In this document: positions 1 to 8,076 of the stretch, piece after piece
Layout: each line of letters begins with the position of its first letter
How positions within the stretch are numbered: the stretch's first letter is position 1
Virus record (IMG/VR): IMGVR_UViG_3300027985_001318
Coordinates: 159,651-223,650 of that record
Reading direction: 5' to 3' (one strand)
Origin: a virus
DNA: 64,000 nucleotides
Notes under the pieces: model-generated
The model's database searches: none
The model's input: the letters and a program-made list of their open reading frames with translations, nothing else
Told to the model about the DNA's origin: nothing
Translations under genes and position numbers: made by a program

Positions 1-1
1 G

Positions 2-994
2 ACCAACAACGAACTCCTGATGGCGAAGGGCGTGGACATCTGGAAAGAATGGGCTTTGCCTGAAGAGCAAACCCGGGAAGCTACGGCCCCTAAGAGCCGC
101 GTTCGTTTGATGACCGAACTTGGCCGAGCCAAGGGTGTTTCTGCCGTACGTGCAAACGCCATGATCGGTGAGAAACTTAACATTCTGGAAAGTCAGGGGC
201 TTGGGGAAGAAGCTTTCCATGAATGGCTGCGCGGTGAAGGCGTTGAGCCTTTCATATTGACCACTCACCCCAAAGGCGACTTGGGTCCGATCTACGGCGC
301 TCAGTGGCGTAATTTCGCTGGAGTGGATCAGCTCCGTGACTTGATCCGTGATCTGCGTCTGCGGCCGTTTTCTCGCCGTCACGTAGTTAGTGCGTGGAAT
401 CCCGCAGTACTGCCGGACGAGACTGCAACACATCAGGATAACATCCTGAATGGTCGCGCCGTGCTGGCATCCTGCCACGCGTTCTTCCAATGTCACTGCC
501 GTAAGCTGAACCTGCATCGTCGTGCTGAGATTGCTGATCGTTATCGGCTGTCAGTTGATGTTGATGACTTTATCAAAGTCGGTGCTGATGGCGACGATGA
601 GGAACGTTTCGATGGTTCTTTCGAGAAACTCGAAAACATCCTGGATGCGGCCGGCGTACCGAAGATTGGTCTTAGCCTTCAGATGTACCAGCGCTCCTGT
701 GATATCTGCTGTGGCGCGCGGTTTAATATTGCGTTTTATTCAGCACTGACCATGATGCTCGGTCGCGAACTGAACTACCATCCCGAAGAGTTCATTCACG
801 ATATCGGTAACTTGCACATCTACAAGAACCATATCGCCAATGCCCGCGAGCATTTGAAGCGCACACCTAAGCCGTTGCCGAAACTGCGGATCGCTGTACC
901 GGCAGGTACGAGTATTTTCAACATGAAATACGAGGACTTCAAACTCGAAGGTTATGACCCGATGCCGAAGATCGACTACCCGGTATCTATTTAA
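2..994 (+). CDS. thyA: Thymidylate synthase (ThyA type), 5' end outside window
   Basis: Makes dTMP from dUMP with methylene-tetrahydrofolate. Family signatures are clear: VDIWKEWA near the start, GDLGPIYGAQWRNF, the catalytic cysteine in SCHAFFQ (codon at 473-475), the dUMP-binding stretch QMYQRSCDICCGARFNIA and HIYKNHI. The frame is open to the window edge, and the residues before the ATG at 20 (TNNELL) still match the family (TNIRYL in E. coli), so the true start is upstream and the ATG at 20 is internal. About 70 extra residues lie between WKEWA and GDLGP, where E. coli has almost none. DHFR (19227), dCTP deaminase (15602) and dUTPase (53868) in the same window feed the same reaction. A terminator follows. 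Confidence 0.95.
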   Translation, partial: TNNELLMAKGVDIWKEWALPEEQTREATAPKSRVRLMTELGRAKGVSAVRANAMIGEKLNILESQGLGEEAFHEWLRGEGVEPFILTTHPKGDLGPIYGAQWRNFAGVDQLRDLIRDLRLRPFSRRHVVSAWNPAVLPDETATHQDNILNGRAVLASCHAFFQCHCRKLNLHRRAEIADRYRLSVDVDDFIKVGADGDDEERFDGSFEKLENILDAAGVPKIGLSLQMYQRSCDICCGARFNIAFYSALTMMLGRELNYHPEEFIHDIGNLHIYKNHIANAREHLKRTPKPLPKLRIAVPAGTSIFNMKYEDFKLEGYDPMPKIDYPVSI

Positions 995-1001
995 CGATAA
1001 A

Positions 1002-1030
1002 AAGAAGGAAGGGTTGTCCTTCCTTCTTTT
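1002..1030 (+). terminator. Rho-independent terminator after thyA
   Basis: An 11-bp perfect stem (AAGAAGGAAGG with CCTTCCTTCTT, 5-base loop) is followed by TT. It sits 8 bases after the thyA stop. Confidence 0.75.
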
Positions 1031-1055
1031 AACTCAACTGCGAGCTAAAAAAAAA

Positions 1056-1601
1056 ATGATAGATGTCGAGATGGCCTTTCGAAAACGCAAACAAATGACG
1101 ATACTGTCGCTTTTTACAGTTTTTATGTTCTTAACGGTTTGGCTGTTCGGTGTGACAGTCTTGATCTGGACGGATAGTAACGATAATCAAGTAGAGGCAG
1201 AACTCGTACAGTTTGCCGAGTACAACGGTATTTATTACGGGGTTTTCAATTTCTCTGAGTATTCGGAGTACTTGAATTTTCAACTGACTTACAAACAGTT
1301 CGATCAGCTTCGCTATAACCAGAATAAAGTCTGGCTTCTCAGCAGAGACGTAAACCCATTCCTGTTGGATTCCGGCCACCAGCTCCCGATGTTCTCAGAT
1401 AAAGTGAAATACCCGGACTGGTATCGTACTGTACGGCCATTGGTAGAGTATTGTAGACCGCTGTTATTTTATTTGTTTCTACAATTCATTGTGATAATGG
1501 TATTCATCATGATTGATTACCCGGCAGATGTAGGAGGTGGGTATGAAATCCATAGAAATCTCCAAAGGAACCTTAAACGGAATAGGGAGGATAAATCATG
1601 A
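1056..1601 (+). CDS. Unknown protein with two membrane segments
   Basis: A 181-residue protein of unrecognised family. A basic N-terminus (RKRKQ) precedes a hydrophobic segment (ILSLFTVFMFLTVWLFGVTV), a polar middle of about 90 residues, and a second hydrophobic segment (LLFYLFLQFIVIMVFIM). Two spans with an external middle domain are likely. The frame is open back to 954, but that part runs through the thyA end and terminator, so the ATG at 1056 or at 1071 is the real start; neither has a strong ribosome site. The 3' end overlaps the next gene by 4 bases (ATGA), indicating one operon. Function unknown. Confidence 0.7.
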   Translation: MIDVEMAFRKRKQMTILSLFTVFMFLTVWLFGVTVLIWTDSNDNQVEAELVQFAEYNGIYYGVFNFSEYSEYLNFQLTYKQFDQLRYNQNKVWLLSRDVNPFLLDSGHQLPMFSDKVKYPDWYRTVRPLVEYCRPLLFYLFLQFIVIMVFIMIDYPADVGGGYEIHRNLQRNLKRNREDKS

Positions 1602-2383
1602 ATGAAGATATTGCTCCGAAGAAAATAGCAACCTATTCTACTTGCAGGATTGGCAAAAGACTAACCCAGAGATTATTGGATGTCGTTTTCGAAGACTACT
1701 GGGAGCAAGAAATACCTATAGAAGACCCATTTGAAGTAAGGTTGTTTAAGCGGGAGATGAAAGAATACATCGAAGAAAATAAATTGAAACTCGATGTAGA
1801 AAGCACGACAGAAACAATGGTTGCTGCTTTTAATCACCACAGCCCTTGGCTTTTACGCGAACAGCTTAAATTTATAATCGATGACGATTATAAAGACAGT
1901 TGTCTAATAAGTGGCTATCTCGAGCTAATCTCCTCCAAATATAAAGTAGATAGTTTTGGGCTTAGCCTGATTACGACACTGGAGATAAACGGCGAGGAAC
2001 CTCCTTATTACAGCTTTTCTGGATTTATCAATGGCAATATTTACTTCTATTCGCCGGAATACTTGAAAAAGATAAATAAATCGCTGGAAATGGATTCTGA
2101 AAAATCGGCTCATTTGCAATTAAGTGTTTGCGACGGACCTTACAAAGACAGCTGTGATCGGATAATAAACGCAGTAAAAGCTTTTGCGAAAGAGCACGAC
2201 TGGCATATCTTTTTAAATCGCCAAGTAACTGGACAGAATTGTTCGATCGCGGTATTGAAATGGTTGAGGGTTCTGGACAAATGTGTTTGCGCTAAGATCT
2301 CTGTGGTGTTCGATAACGGTTTAGTGGAGATAGTAACTACCGACAAGAGTAAGGTAGAGAACTCTATCGAATATAAACGATAA
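1598..2383 (+). CDS. Hypothetical protein (261 aa)
   Basis: I do not recognise this 261-residue protein. It is soluble, mixed alpha/beta, and starts with ATG behind a strong ribosome site (AGGGAGGAT) located inside the preceding gene, with which it shares ATGA. No catalytic motif is visible. Together with the membrane protein before it, it forms a two-gene operon closed by a strong terminator. Confidence 0.75.
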   Translation: MNEDIAPKKIATYSTCRIGKRLTQRLLDVVFEDYWEQEIPIEDPFEVRLFKREMKEYIEENKLKLDVESTTETMVAAFNHHSPWLLREQLKFIIDDDYKDSCLISGYLELISSKYKVDSFGLSLITTLEINGEEPPYYSFSGFINGNIYFYSPEYLKKINKSLEMDSEKSAHLQLSVCDGPYKDSCDRIINAVKAFAKEHDWHIFLNRQVTGQNCSIAVLKWLRVLDKCVCAKISVVFDNGLVEIVTTDKSKVENSIEYKR

Positions 2384-2417
2384 AAGAGGAGGGCTTTCGC
2401 CCTCCTTCTTTTTTTTT
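2384..2417 (+). terminator. Terminator, GGAGGGC family, possibly bidirectional
   Basis: Stem GAGGAGGGC / GCCCTCCTTC with TTTC between the arms and a run of nine T. It lies between convergent genes (1598 plus, 2484 minus); the minus-strand copy also ends in a short T run. Confidence 0.85.
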
Positions 2418-2483
2418 GTTATTTTATGACTATCTGAAAAAGCAAAGGAGGACCTAAGACAGCGTACGTCCAGATACTCAGCA

Positions 2484-4034
2484 CTATGCCATACTTTCCA
2501 CACTGATACCGCTGACGTAGCTAGACGTTGATGTACTCTGCGTGGTTACTGTCAGGTAGATGTATCCTATCGGATCGGCTATTGCTTCGAGCACCAGGAA
2601 ATCGGCAGGAAGAACATATTCTGCGTCAATAACGTCCAACAGCGGATAAGTGTTTGCACCGTAATTACCTATCTTTGCGCCACTACCGACCACAGCAGAA
2701 CCAGCTACACAGACCTTGTACTTACCGTACGGGGTCAGTCCATTAATTTCAATCCAAGCCGTGCCAGCGCCCAGATAGATATTGCCCTTCAGCAGATCAT
2801 GGTTAGTTAGAGATACGCTAGTATCTCCCGTGTTGCCTCGACCTGTTGTGAAAAAGCTATTCCACGCTATTGCGTTCACCTTAATGGGAGATTGGTTACC
2901 AGCCGTATCTACAATCAGATCAGGATAAGTAAGTATGATATTTCCCGTAGTTGTAGGCGCCACTACCCGGTTAATGTTCGCCGGCATATTGCCTAGAGTG
3001 GTAAGACTACCGAACCCAAATAATGTTTCAGACACATCTGTTGTGGAAACACCAAGCTCTGGCCAAGTTCGCTTAACTACAGGGTCTGGTATTTGTCCTT
3101 TCGACATAGCGTAAATCCGCTCGAAATTAAACCGTCGCAGCGCAGCTATCCCAACGTTGTTAGGATGGGTGTAGTCGCTGTCGTCGAAGAACCAATTGCC
3201 AAGTCCCCACACGTAGTTATAAACATCAAGTATTGGCCGATCGATACTAGCATCCCAACATTCCGGCATGTTCTCCTTTATCCAAGGGTGGAGATAGGTT
3301 TCATCTACAAAACGCGAACCTATGTTCTCGTCGGCTCGACAAGAATCATTCAGTCCGTAATTACGGTATGAATTATTACCCACGATCACTTTGAATCCGG
3401 CGGCCTGTAATTGAGCAACGCCATCGGCAATTAACTCGATTCGTGTTGTCCAGTAAGATGCTGGCGCTGCATCTGCACGACCATACGTTCCAAAAGCATT
3501 CGTTATGTCGTTCCCTAGAGGATTTGCCAACACTACGACCAAGTTTTCTGTTCCAGCCCTCGCTAGGATAACCGGTAATGTTTTAGTATACCAATCACCA
3601 ATAGCCCGACCTGAAACCGCATCGATAGCGAGAGATACGTCCTCGCCAGCAGCAGAGAACATATGTTCGGTCCATGAACGCTTAGTCGAGGTATCGTATA
3701 AGTATTTATCTAGGGAAGCCATCCCAAAACACAGAGTGCCGATAGTAAACCCTACGGGGTCGGGAATCGAAGACTCACTATCTATCACGGTAATATTCTC
3801 TGACTTATAGCCAGTAAGTAGAGGATATATGATCGTACCAACATCAGCAGCGGTTAATAGGTAAGTTGTTTCCGTAGCTCCTTCGATGGCTACATCGTTC
3901 CGCATCCACTGAATCGCGGTTACAGTGAAACCGGGATCGGCTGAAACAGTTAGCGCCTCTCCTTTCACGCGCTTACCGGTGATTTTGACTTGCTCTTGAC
4001 GTCCTTTGAGCTGTAGCCAGTTACGAATACCCAT
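2484..4034 (-). CDS. Fibre/spike-like protein with Ig-like N-domain and SGNH-hydrolase core
   Basis: A 516-residue protein. The start at 4034 is chosen because AAGGAG lies 7 bases ahead; the open frame up to 4076 has no such site. Residues 1-15 (MGIRNWLQ...) and an Ig-like domain at about 20-95 (ITGKRVKGEALTV, AIQWMRND) match the N-terminus of the divergent spike gene at 4159. The middle (about 105-330) looks like an SGNH/GDSL hydrolase: FGMAS in the block-I position, NPLGND as block III (GxND) and DYTHPNN as block V (D and H of the triad). The C-terminal 180 residues look beta-rich. Likely role: virion receptor-binding protein that deacylates surface polysaccharide. The block-I serine is degenerate, so activity is uncertain. 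Confidence 0.65.
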   Translation of the reverse strand: MGIRNWLQLKGRQEQVKITGKRVKGEALTVSADPGFTVTAIQWMRNDVAIEGATETTYLLTAADVGTIIYPLLTGYKSENITVIDSESSIPDPVGFTIGTLCFGMASLDKYLYDTSTKRSWTEHMFSAAGEDVSLAIDAVSGRAIGDWYTKTLPVILARAGTENLVVVLANPLGNDITNAFGTYGRADAAPASYWTTRIELIADGVAQLQAAGFKVIVGNNSYRNYGLNDSCRADENIGSRFVDETYLHPWIKENMPECWDASIDRPILDVYNYVWGLGNWFFDDSDYTHPNNVGIAALRRFNFERIYAMSKGQIPDPVVKRTWPELGVSTTDVSETLFGFGSLTTLGNMPANINRVVAPTTTGNIILTYPDLIVDTAGNQSPIKVNAIAWNSFFTTGRGNTGDTSVSLTNHDLLKGNIYLGAGTAWIEINGLTPYGKYKVCVAGSAVVGSGAKIGNYGANTYPLLDVIDAEYVLPADFLVLEAIADPIGYIYLTVTTQSTSTSSYVSGISVESMA

Positions 4035-4073
4035 TCGTATCTCCTTTGGTTCATGATATCTGATCGACAGAAT

Positions 4074-4093
4074 CAACGAATGGATATTCGTTG
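4074..4093. promoter_or_regulatory. Palindrome between divergent fibre and spike genes
   Basis: CAACGAAT-GGAT-ATTCGTTG is a perfect 8-bp inverted repeat in the 124-base gap between the two divergent starts. It could be an operator or a leader hairpin for the minus-strand gene. No TATATTAC-like promoter is visible in this gap. Confidence 0.35.
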
Positions 4094-4158
4094 AAGATGG
4101 CGAGGTCTATTCTGTAAAGAATATTTAATTCATCATAATTATTGAATAGGAAAAAAAC

Positions 4159-7100
4159 ATGGCTATTCGTAATCAATTTCAATACCTAGCCGATCTAAGT
4201 GCTTCCAGTGGATCAGGTATCAAAGTAACTGGTCAATATAAAGTAGGAGAAACTCTTACTGTAAAAGTTACTGGTGGGCTTGTAATATCCTCCATTCAGT
4301 GGGTTCGTTTGGTAGACGATGTCGAGGTAGAGATAGCTGGCGCCAACGCTACCAGCTATACCTTGACGTTGGAAGACGGTACTTACAAGATTTACCCAAA
4401 GATCCTGGCCTATACTCTCGTGGATGCAAAACCGGTAGAAATCACCCCGATTCCTCCGGTCGTAGTTACGGTGCCGATGATTATTCGTTCCGTACTTGGT
4501 GAGGAAGTCCAGTATACTCCGGCAAGCTTCACTGGATTTCCGACGCCAGAAGTTACTAATGAATGGACCATCGACGGACAACCGGTCGGTGGTATTACTC
4601 CGATTGCATCTATTGTCGGCTCGCAAATCATCCTTGCTCAGCGAGCTAGCAACTCTGCCGGCGAAGTAGTGGCTCAGAGTGATCCAGCTACCGTTATCAT
4701 CGAAAACCCAGAGGACGCTATTTTCTCGGCAGCAATCGTAGTTCCCATTACAGACTTCCTGACCGCTGGTGAGGTCCTCGTGACCGACGGTAGTGCGGAC
4801 TACGTGCCGATGATTAACGCTGGCTTCGTAACCCTCAACCAAGCCTTCCAAGCCGATGGTATCAGACGTCAAATTGGATTCCCAGAAGGTCTGTTCAAGA
4901 CCACCACCGATAACCCGAATCTGTTCGGATATAATGGTGTCGGTATAAAGGGCGCTGGGGCTGGGAAAACGATTTTCCAACCAGTGCGTTCTTTGTTCCT
5001 AACCAATCCGGATTACGACACCGCTCAAGTTTACCACGAAGACATGCTTCTTAGCGACTTCGAAGTAGACTGCGTGAACCAAGTTATCGAATCTGGATAT
5101 CTCTGGTATACGTATAAAGCATTCTTTATGCGTCGCTGTCGTCGCCAGTATTACAAGAACGTCGTAGCGCATGATAGTCTCGGTACGTTGTTCGGGTTGG
5201 ATTTCATGGACAGCTGTTACTTCTACGACTGTGAAGCTTACGGCAGTGGTCGCTCTACCGTTATTGGGAGTGGTCCTGGGGCCGGCTTTGGTATTTCTGT
5301 CGGTCGTCAAACAGAAGAGATCTGTGAGTTCTATCGCTGTATTGCCCACGGCAACAAGACCGGCGGTTTCTATTTCGAGCTAGTCGGCGGTGCCACTGTT
5401 AAGCCTACCGGTATCAAACTCGTTGACTGTATTGGTTACGAGAACTACATCGGTGTCGATGACTGCGGCTGTAACGCGATCTTGATTGAGAACAACACCC
5501 AGTACAACAACACGCTAGCTGGAGTTAAATGGGGCGCTAATAGCGTTACCAGCAACACCAAGGGTCCGATCAATGGACGAATTGTCGGCGGTGAGTACTA
5601 CGGCAATGGTTATCTCAGTTCCAGTTCCGGACGTAAAAGCTCCGGTGGGGTTGTTTTCGGTTATGCTCTGAGAGAAGACCTGACTAGCAAGTTCGTGGTG
5701 GAAGATGCTGATATTCACGATAACGTTGGTTTGGGCATTGGTAACCAGGTCGACATACCTCCGTCTCTCTGGCTGAAGGGATCTACTAAACTCCGCTTCA
5801 ATGGCGGGTCAGGTATGTACTTCTATCACCCCACGCAGTTGCTGCAGGATTTCTTGGTAGACGATACCGTAGAGCTAACTAGCAACGGTATGAGCAGTAA
5901 CTGGGAACATGCGGATGGCATTACCCTTTGTTGCAATACCGACAACGCTCGGATCAAAGCAAGCGGGGGTGATGCTCAAGCCATACCTAGACAGCAATCT
6001 GTTGTGGCGTTCAGAGGGCCTTGGTTTACTGCCAAAAACGCTAAAGTCTATGGCGATATGACCACACATACCACAATGACCCCGGTTCGTATGGAACATG
6101 TAGTCGATGGTGATTTCACCGATCTGTCCAAGAAAGCCCAAGGTTTACCGACCTCCGTTAATCTGATTAACCGGGCTAAAAACCCCAGTGGGTTAGGTAC
6201 ATTGGTTCCAACCAATGAAAGTAACGCCGATATATCCGTGGTTGATATCACAGACCATCCAAACGGACGGACTAAGGCTTTCCGTATGACTGCCATAGCT
6301 AATGCGTCAGTAAAGGCTAATTTCTTTACTACGACTGATCATAGCGATCTGGCGGTAGGTGACCTTTACTGTCTCACAGCGCTAGTTAAATGCTCTCTGA
6401 CTGGCGTTGAGGTTGGTGGTTCGGTAGTGACCTCACAGTCTGGGTATGGCTACTCCATTACTCCGGACACGATAACTGACGGAACTTGGCAACGTGTTTT
6501 TATTATAGGCCGTGTCAAATCTTCCACTTTCCCTTTGAGCATCACGATGAGTAGTGTCGAAGCCGGAGTCTATCTGGACATCACTGACATCATGGTAACC
6601 AAAGGACCTAACGTCTACGATTTCTTTGATGGTAGCAATAATGGAGGAACCTGGACCGGTACTGCCGACAACAGTACTTCAACTAAGACTGTAAGTCTGG
6701 CTAGTAACATCAAGCAACCACTCAAGGTTGCTACTCAATGGAACCCTGTAAATAACTCGGCAGAAGCCAGGGCTTTGCCTAACGTAGCTATTCGCTGGGC
6801 CCATTATATCGGTAGCGAAGCGCAAGAAGAACTCGTACTTGCATTTCCAAACTGGTATCTTGGTTCTACCTCCACTGGGATGTGTACCGATATCGCGAAC
6901 GATATGCCAATCGAAGCGGTTTCTGTCGAATGTAACTCTGTAGTAACACCTGTTACTTTTAGTGGAGCTAGAGCGGTTACTTTGGCTAGCGGCGAAGCTT
7001 TGGTTCTTTCAGATCCAATTCCTGCTTCTGCTTTCGGAATGGAGTCACTGCCGGTTAATCAACAGCTCTTTATCAAGATGAAGATTAACTTCGCGGACAC

Positions 7101-7923
7101 TACTTCATTGCTTCCGTTTGCTGCTCCTCGTCGAGCTGAGAATGGACAGCAGGTTTGGTGGTATGACTCTGCAGCCACCGAAGTATCGGATGTCGATGTT
7201 GCTGGGGTCTTCACTAGCACTGGGACAGCGGTCAGTACCAGACTCTCCGGTTACTGTCCGTTCGTGTTTGGTCGTGCGGTCCAGGCGACTAAGAGCATCT
7301 GTATTCGTGGTGACTCTATCAGCGCCGGCACTGGTGATTCTTCTAACCCAGTTTCTGGTACTGGTTGGTTCCAACGTATGGTTGGTGGCTTCACTGTTCC
7401 GTTGGCGAGCCTGAACCTCGCTGTTCATGGCAGTGTCGCTTTGGCTGGTATCAATGACCCCCGTATCAATAATCTCTACGATTACTGCACTGACGGTCAT
7501 GTGTTCTATGGAACCAACGATATCTCAGCTAGCGGTGACGGAACGGCTCCAGCTGCTATGTTGCTTCGTTTGCAGAACATCCGTTCGCAGATGTTGGAAC
7601 ATGACCTTGCAGACATCGGTGTATCGAAGATCCTGGTTCGCAGTGCTTCTACTGACCTCTGGGCCACTGAAGAGAATCAGACTATCAATACCGGATGGGG
7701 CGCTGGTGGCTATCCTGACCAGCTGAACGCTCTCTTGGATGCTGATACTGGCTGGGCTTACGTCCTTAACCACGACAGTATCCGCGGGACTGATCCGTGG
7801 AAGTGGAAAACTAACGGTAGTAGCCGTGGCTATTCCTACGATGGTACTCACGCGTCAAACGGAGGCTACGCCGCCATGGCTACAGATGCCGTTGCGGTTG
7901 TACAAGAGTCAATGTTTGGCTGA
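4159..7923 (+). CDS. Tail spike: Ig-like domains, right-handed beta-helix, C-terminal SGNH esterase
   Basis: A 1254-residue receptor-binding protein. The N-terminus (MAIRNQFQ) and first Ig-like domain (about 20-95, KVTGQYKVGETLTV, SSIQWVR) match the divergent gene at 2484, suggesting a common virion attachment module. A second Ig-like domain spans about 100-180. Residues about 205-620 have the short Asn/Gly/Asp-rich turns of a pectate-lyase-like beta-helix, with repeated units such as CYFYDCEAYGSG, CEFYRCIAHGNKTGG and IKLVDCIGYEN. A carbohydrate-binding-like region follows. The last 220 residues are a complete SGNH hydrolase: GDSIS (Ser), YGTNDIS (Gly-x-Asn-Asp) and DGTHASNGG (Asp/His). Expected role: bind and trim, probably deacetylate, host surface polysaccharide. 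Ends in a terminator. Confidence 0.85.
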   Translation: MAIRNQFQYLADLSASSGSGIKVTGQYKVGETLTVKVTGGLVISSIQWVRLVDDVEVEIAGANATSYTLTLEDGTYKIYPKILAYTLVDAKPVEITPIPPVVVTVPMIIRSVLGEEVQYTPASFTGFPTPEVTNEWTIDGQPVGGITPIASIVGSQIILAQRASNSAGEVVAQSDPATVIIENPEDAIFSAAIVVPITDFLTAGEVLVTDGSADYVPMINAGFVTLNQAFQADGIRRQIGFPEGLFKTTTDNPNLFGYNGVGIKGAGAGKTIFQPVRSLFLTNPDYDTAQVYHEDMLLSDFEVDCVNQVIESGYLWYTYKAFFMRRCRRQYYKNVVAHDSLGTLFGLDFMDSCYFYDCEAYGSGRSTVIGSGPGAGFGISVGRQTEEICEFYRCIAHGNKTGGFYFELVGGATVKPTGIKLVDCIGYENYIGVDDCGCNAILIENNTQYNNTLAGVKWGANSVTSNTKGPINGRIVGGEYYGNGYLSSSSGRKSSGGVVFGYALREDLTSKFVVEDADIHDNVGLGIGNQVDIPPSLWLKGSTKLRFNGGSGMYFYHPTQLLQDFLVDDTVELTSNGMSSNWEHADGITLCCNTDNARIKASGGDAQAIPRQQSVVAFRGPWFTAKNAKVYGDMTTHTTMTPVRMEHVVDGDFTDLSKKAQGLPTSVNLINRAKNPSGLGTLVPTNESNADISVVDITDHPNGRTKAFRMTAIANASVKANFFTTTDHSDLAVGDLYCLTALVKCSLTGVEVGGSVVTSQSGYGYSITPDTITDGTWQRVFIIGRVKSSTFPLSITMSSVEAGVYLDITDIMVTKGPNVYDFFDGSNNGGTWTGTADNSTSTKTVSLASNIKQPLKVATQWNPVNNSAEARALPNVAIRWAHYIGSEAQEELVLAFPNWYLGSTSTGMCTDIANDMPIEAVSVECNSVVTPVTFSGARAVTLASGEALVLSDPIPASAFGMESLPVNQQLFIKMKINFADTTSLLPFAAPRRAENGQQVWWYDSAATEVSDVDVAGVFTSTGTAVSTRLSGYCPFVFGRAVQATKSICIRGDSISAGTGDSSNPVSGTGWFQRMVGGFTVPLASLNLAVHGSVALAGINDPRINNLYDYCTDGHVFYGTNDISASGDGTAPAAMLLRLQNIRSQMLEHDLADIGVSKILVRSASTDLWATEENQTINTGWGAGGYPDQLNALLDADTGWAYVLNHDSIRGTDPWKWKTNGSSRGYSYDGTHASNGGYAAMATDAVAVVQESMFG

Positions 7924-7927
7924 CCCA

Positions 7928-7957
7928 AAAAAGAGAGGGGAAACCCTCTCTTTTTTT
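7928..7957 (+). terminator. Terminator after tail spike
   Basis: Perfect stem AAAGAGAGGG-GAAA-CCCTCTCTTT followed by TTTT. Confidence 0.85.
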
Positions 7958-7960
7958 ACC

Positions 7961-8000
7961 AATCCCAAAAAATCTCACACAGATATTACTCAGATGAACT
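7961..8000 (+). promoter_or_regulatory. Early-type phage promoter for TAXI gene
   Basis: Contains GATATTAC (7982-7989), one mismatch from the phiKZ early consensus TATATTAC, followed by TCAGATGAACT. It is preceded by a 17-base box at 7961-7977 (AATCCCAAAAAATCTCA) that recurs exactly at 24123-24139 before the ring-nuclease gene. The gene starts 87 bases after the TATTAC core. Confidence 0.6.
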
Positions 8001-8076
8001 AAAGCCCCTTAGGCTTACGTTAAAAAAGATCTACCACAACTTTCTTTGAACAACAACCCAACTGTAAGGAAACACA

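Noticed and set aside
954-1055. Upstream extension of the membrane protein gene
   Set aside because: It would run through the thyA 3' end and a strong terminator.
4213-4980. Long open frame on the minus strand (255 codons) opposite the tail spike
   Set aside because: The plus-strand frame has clear domain content; the minus frame has no ribosome site or recognisable protein pattern.
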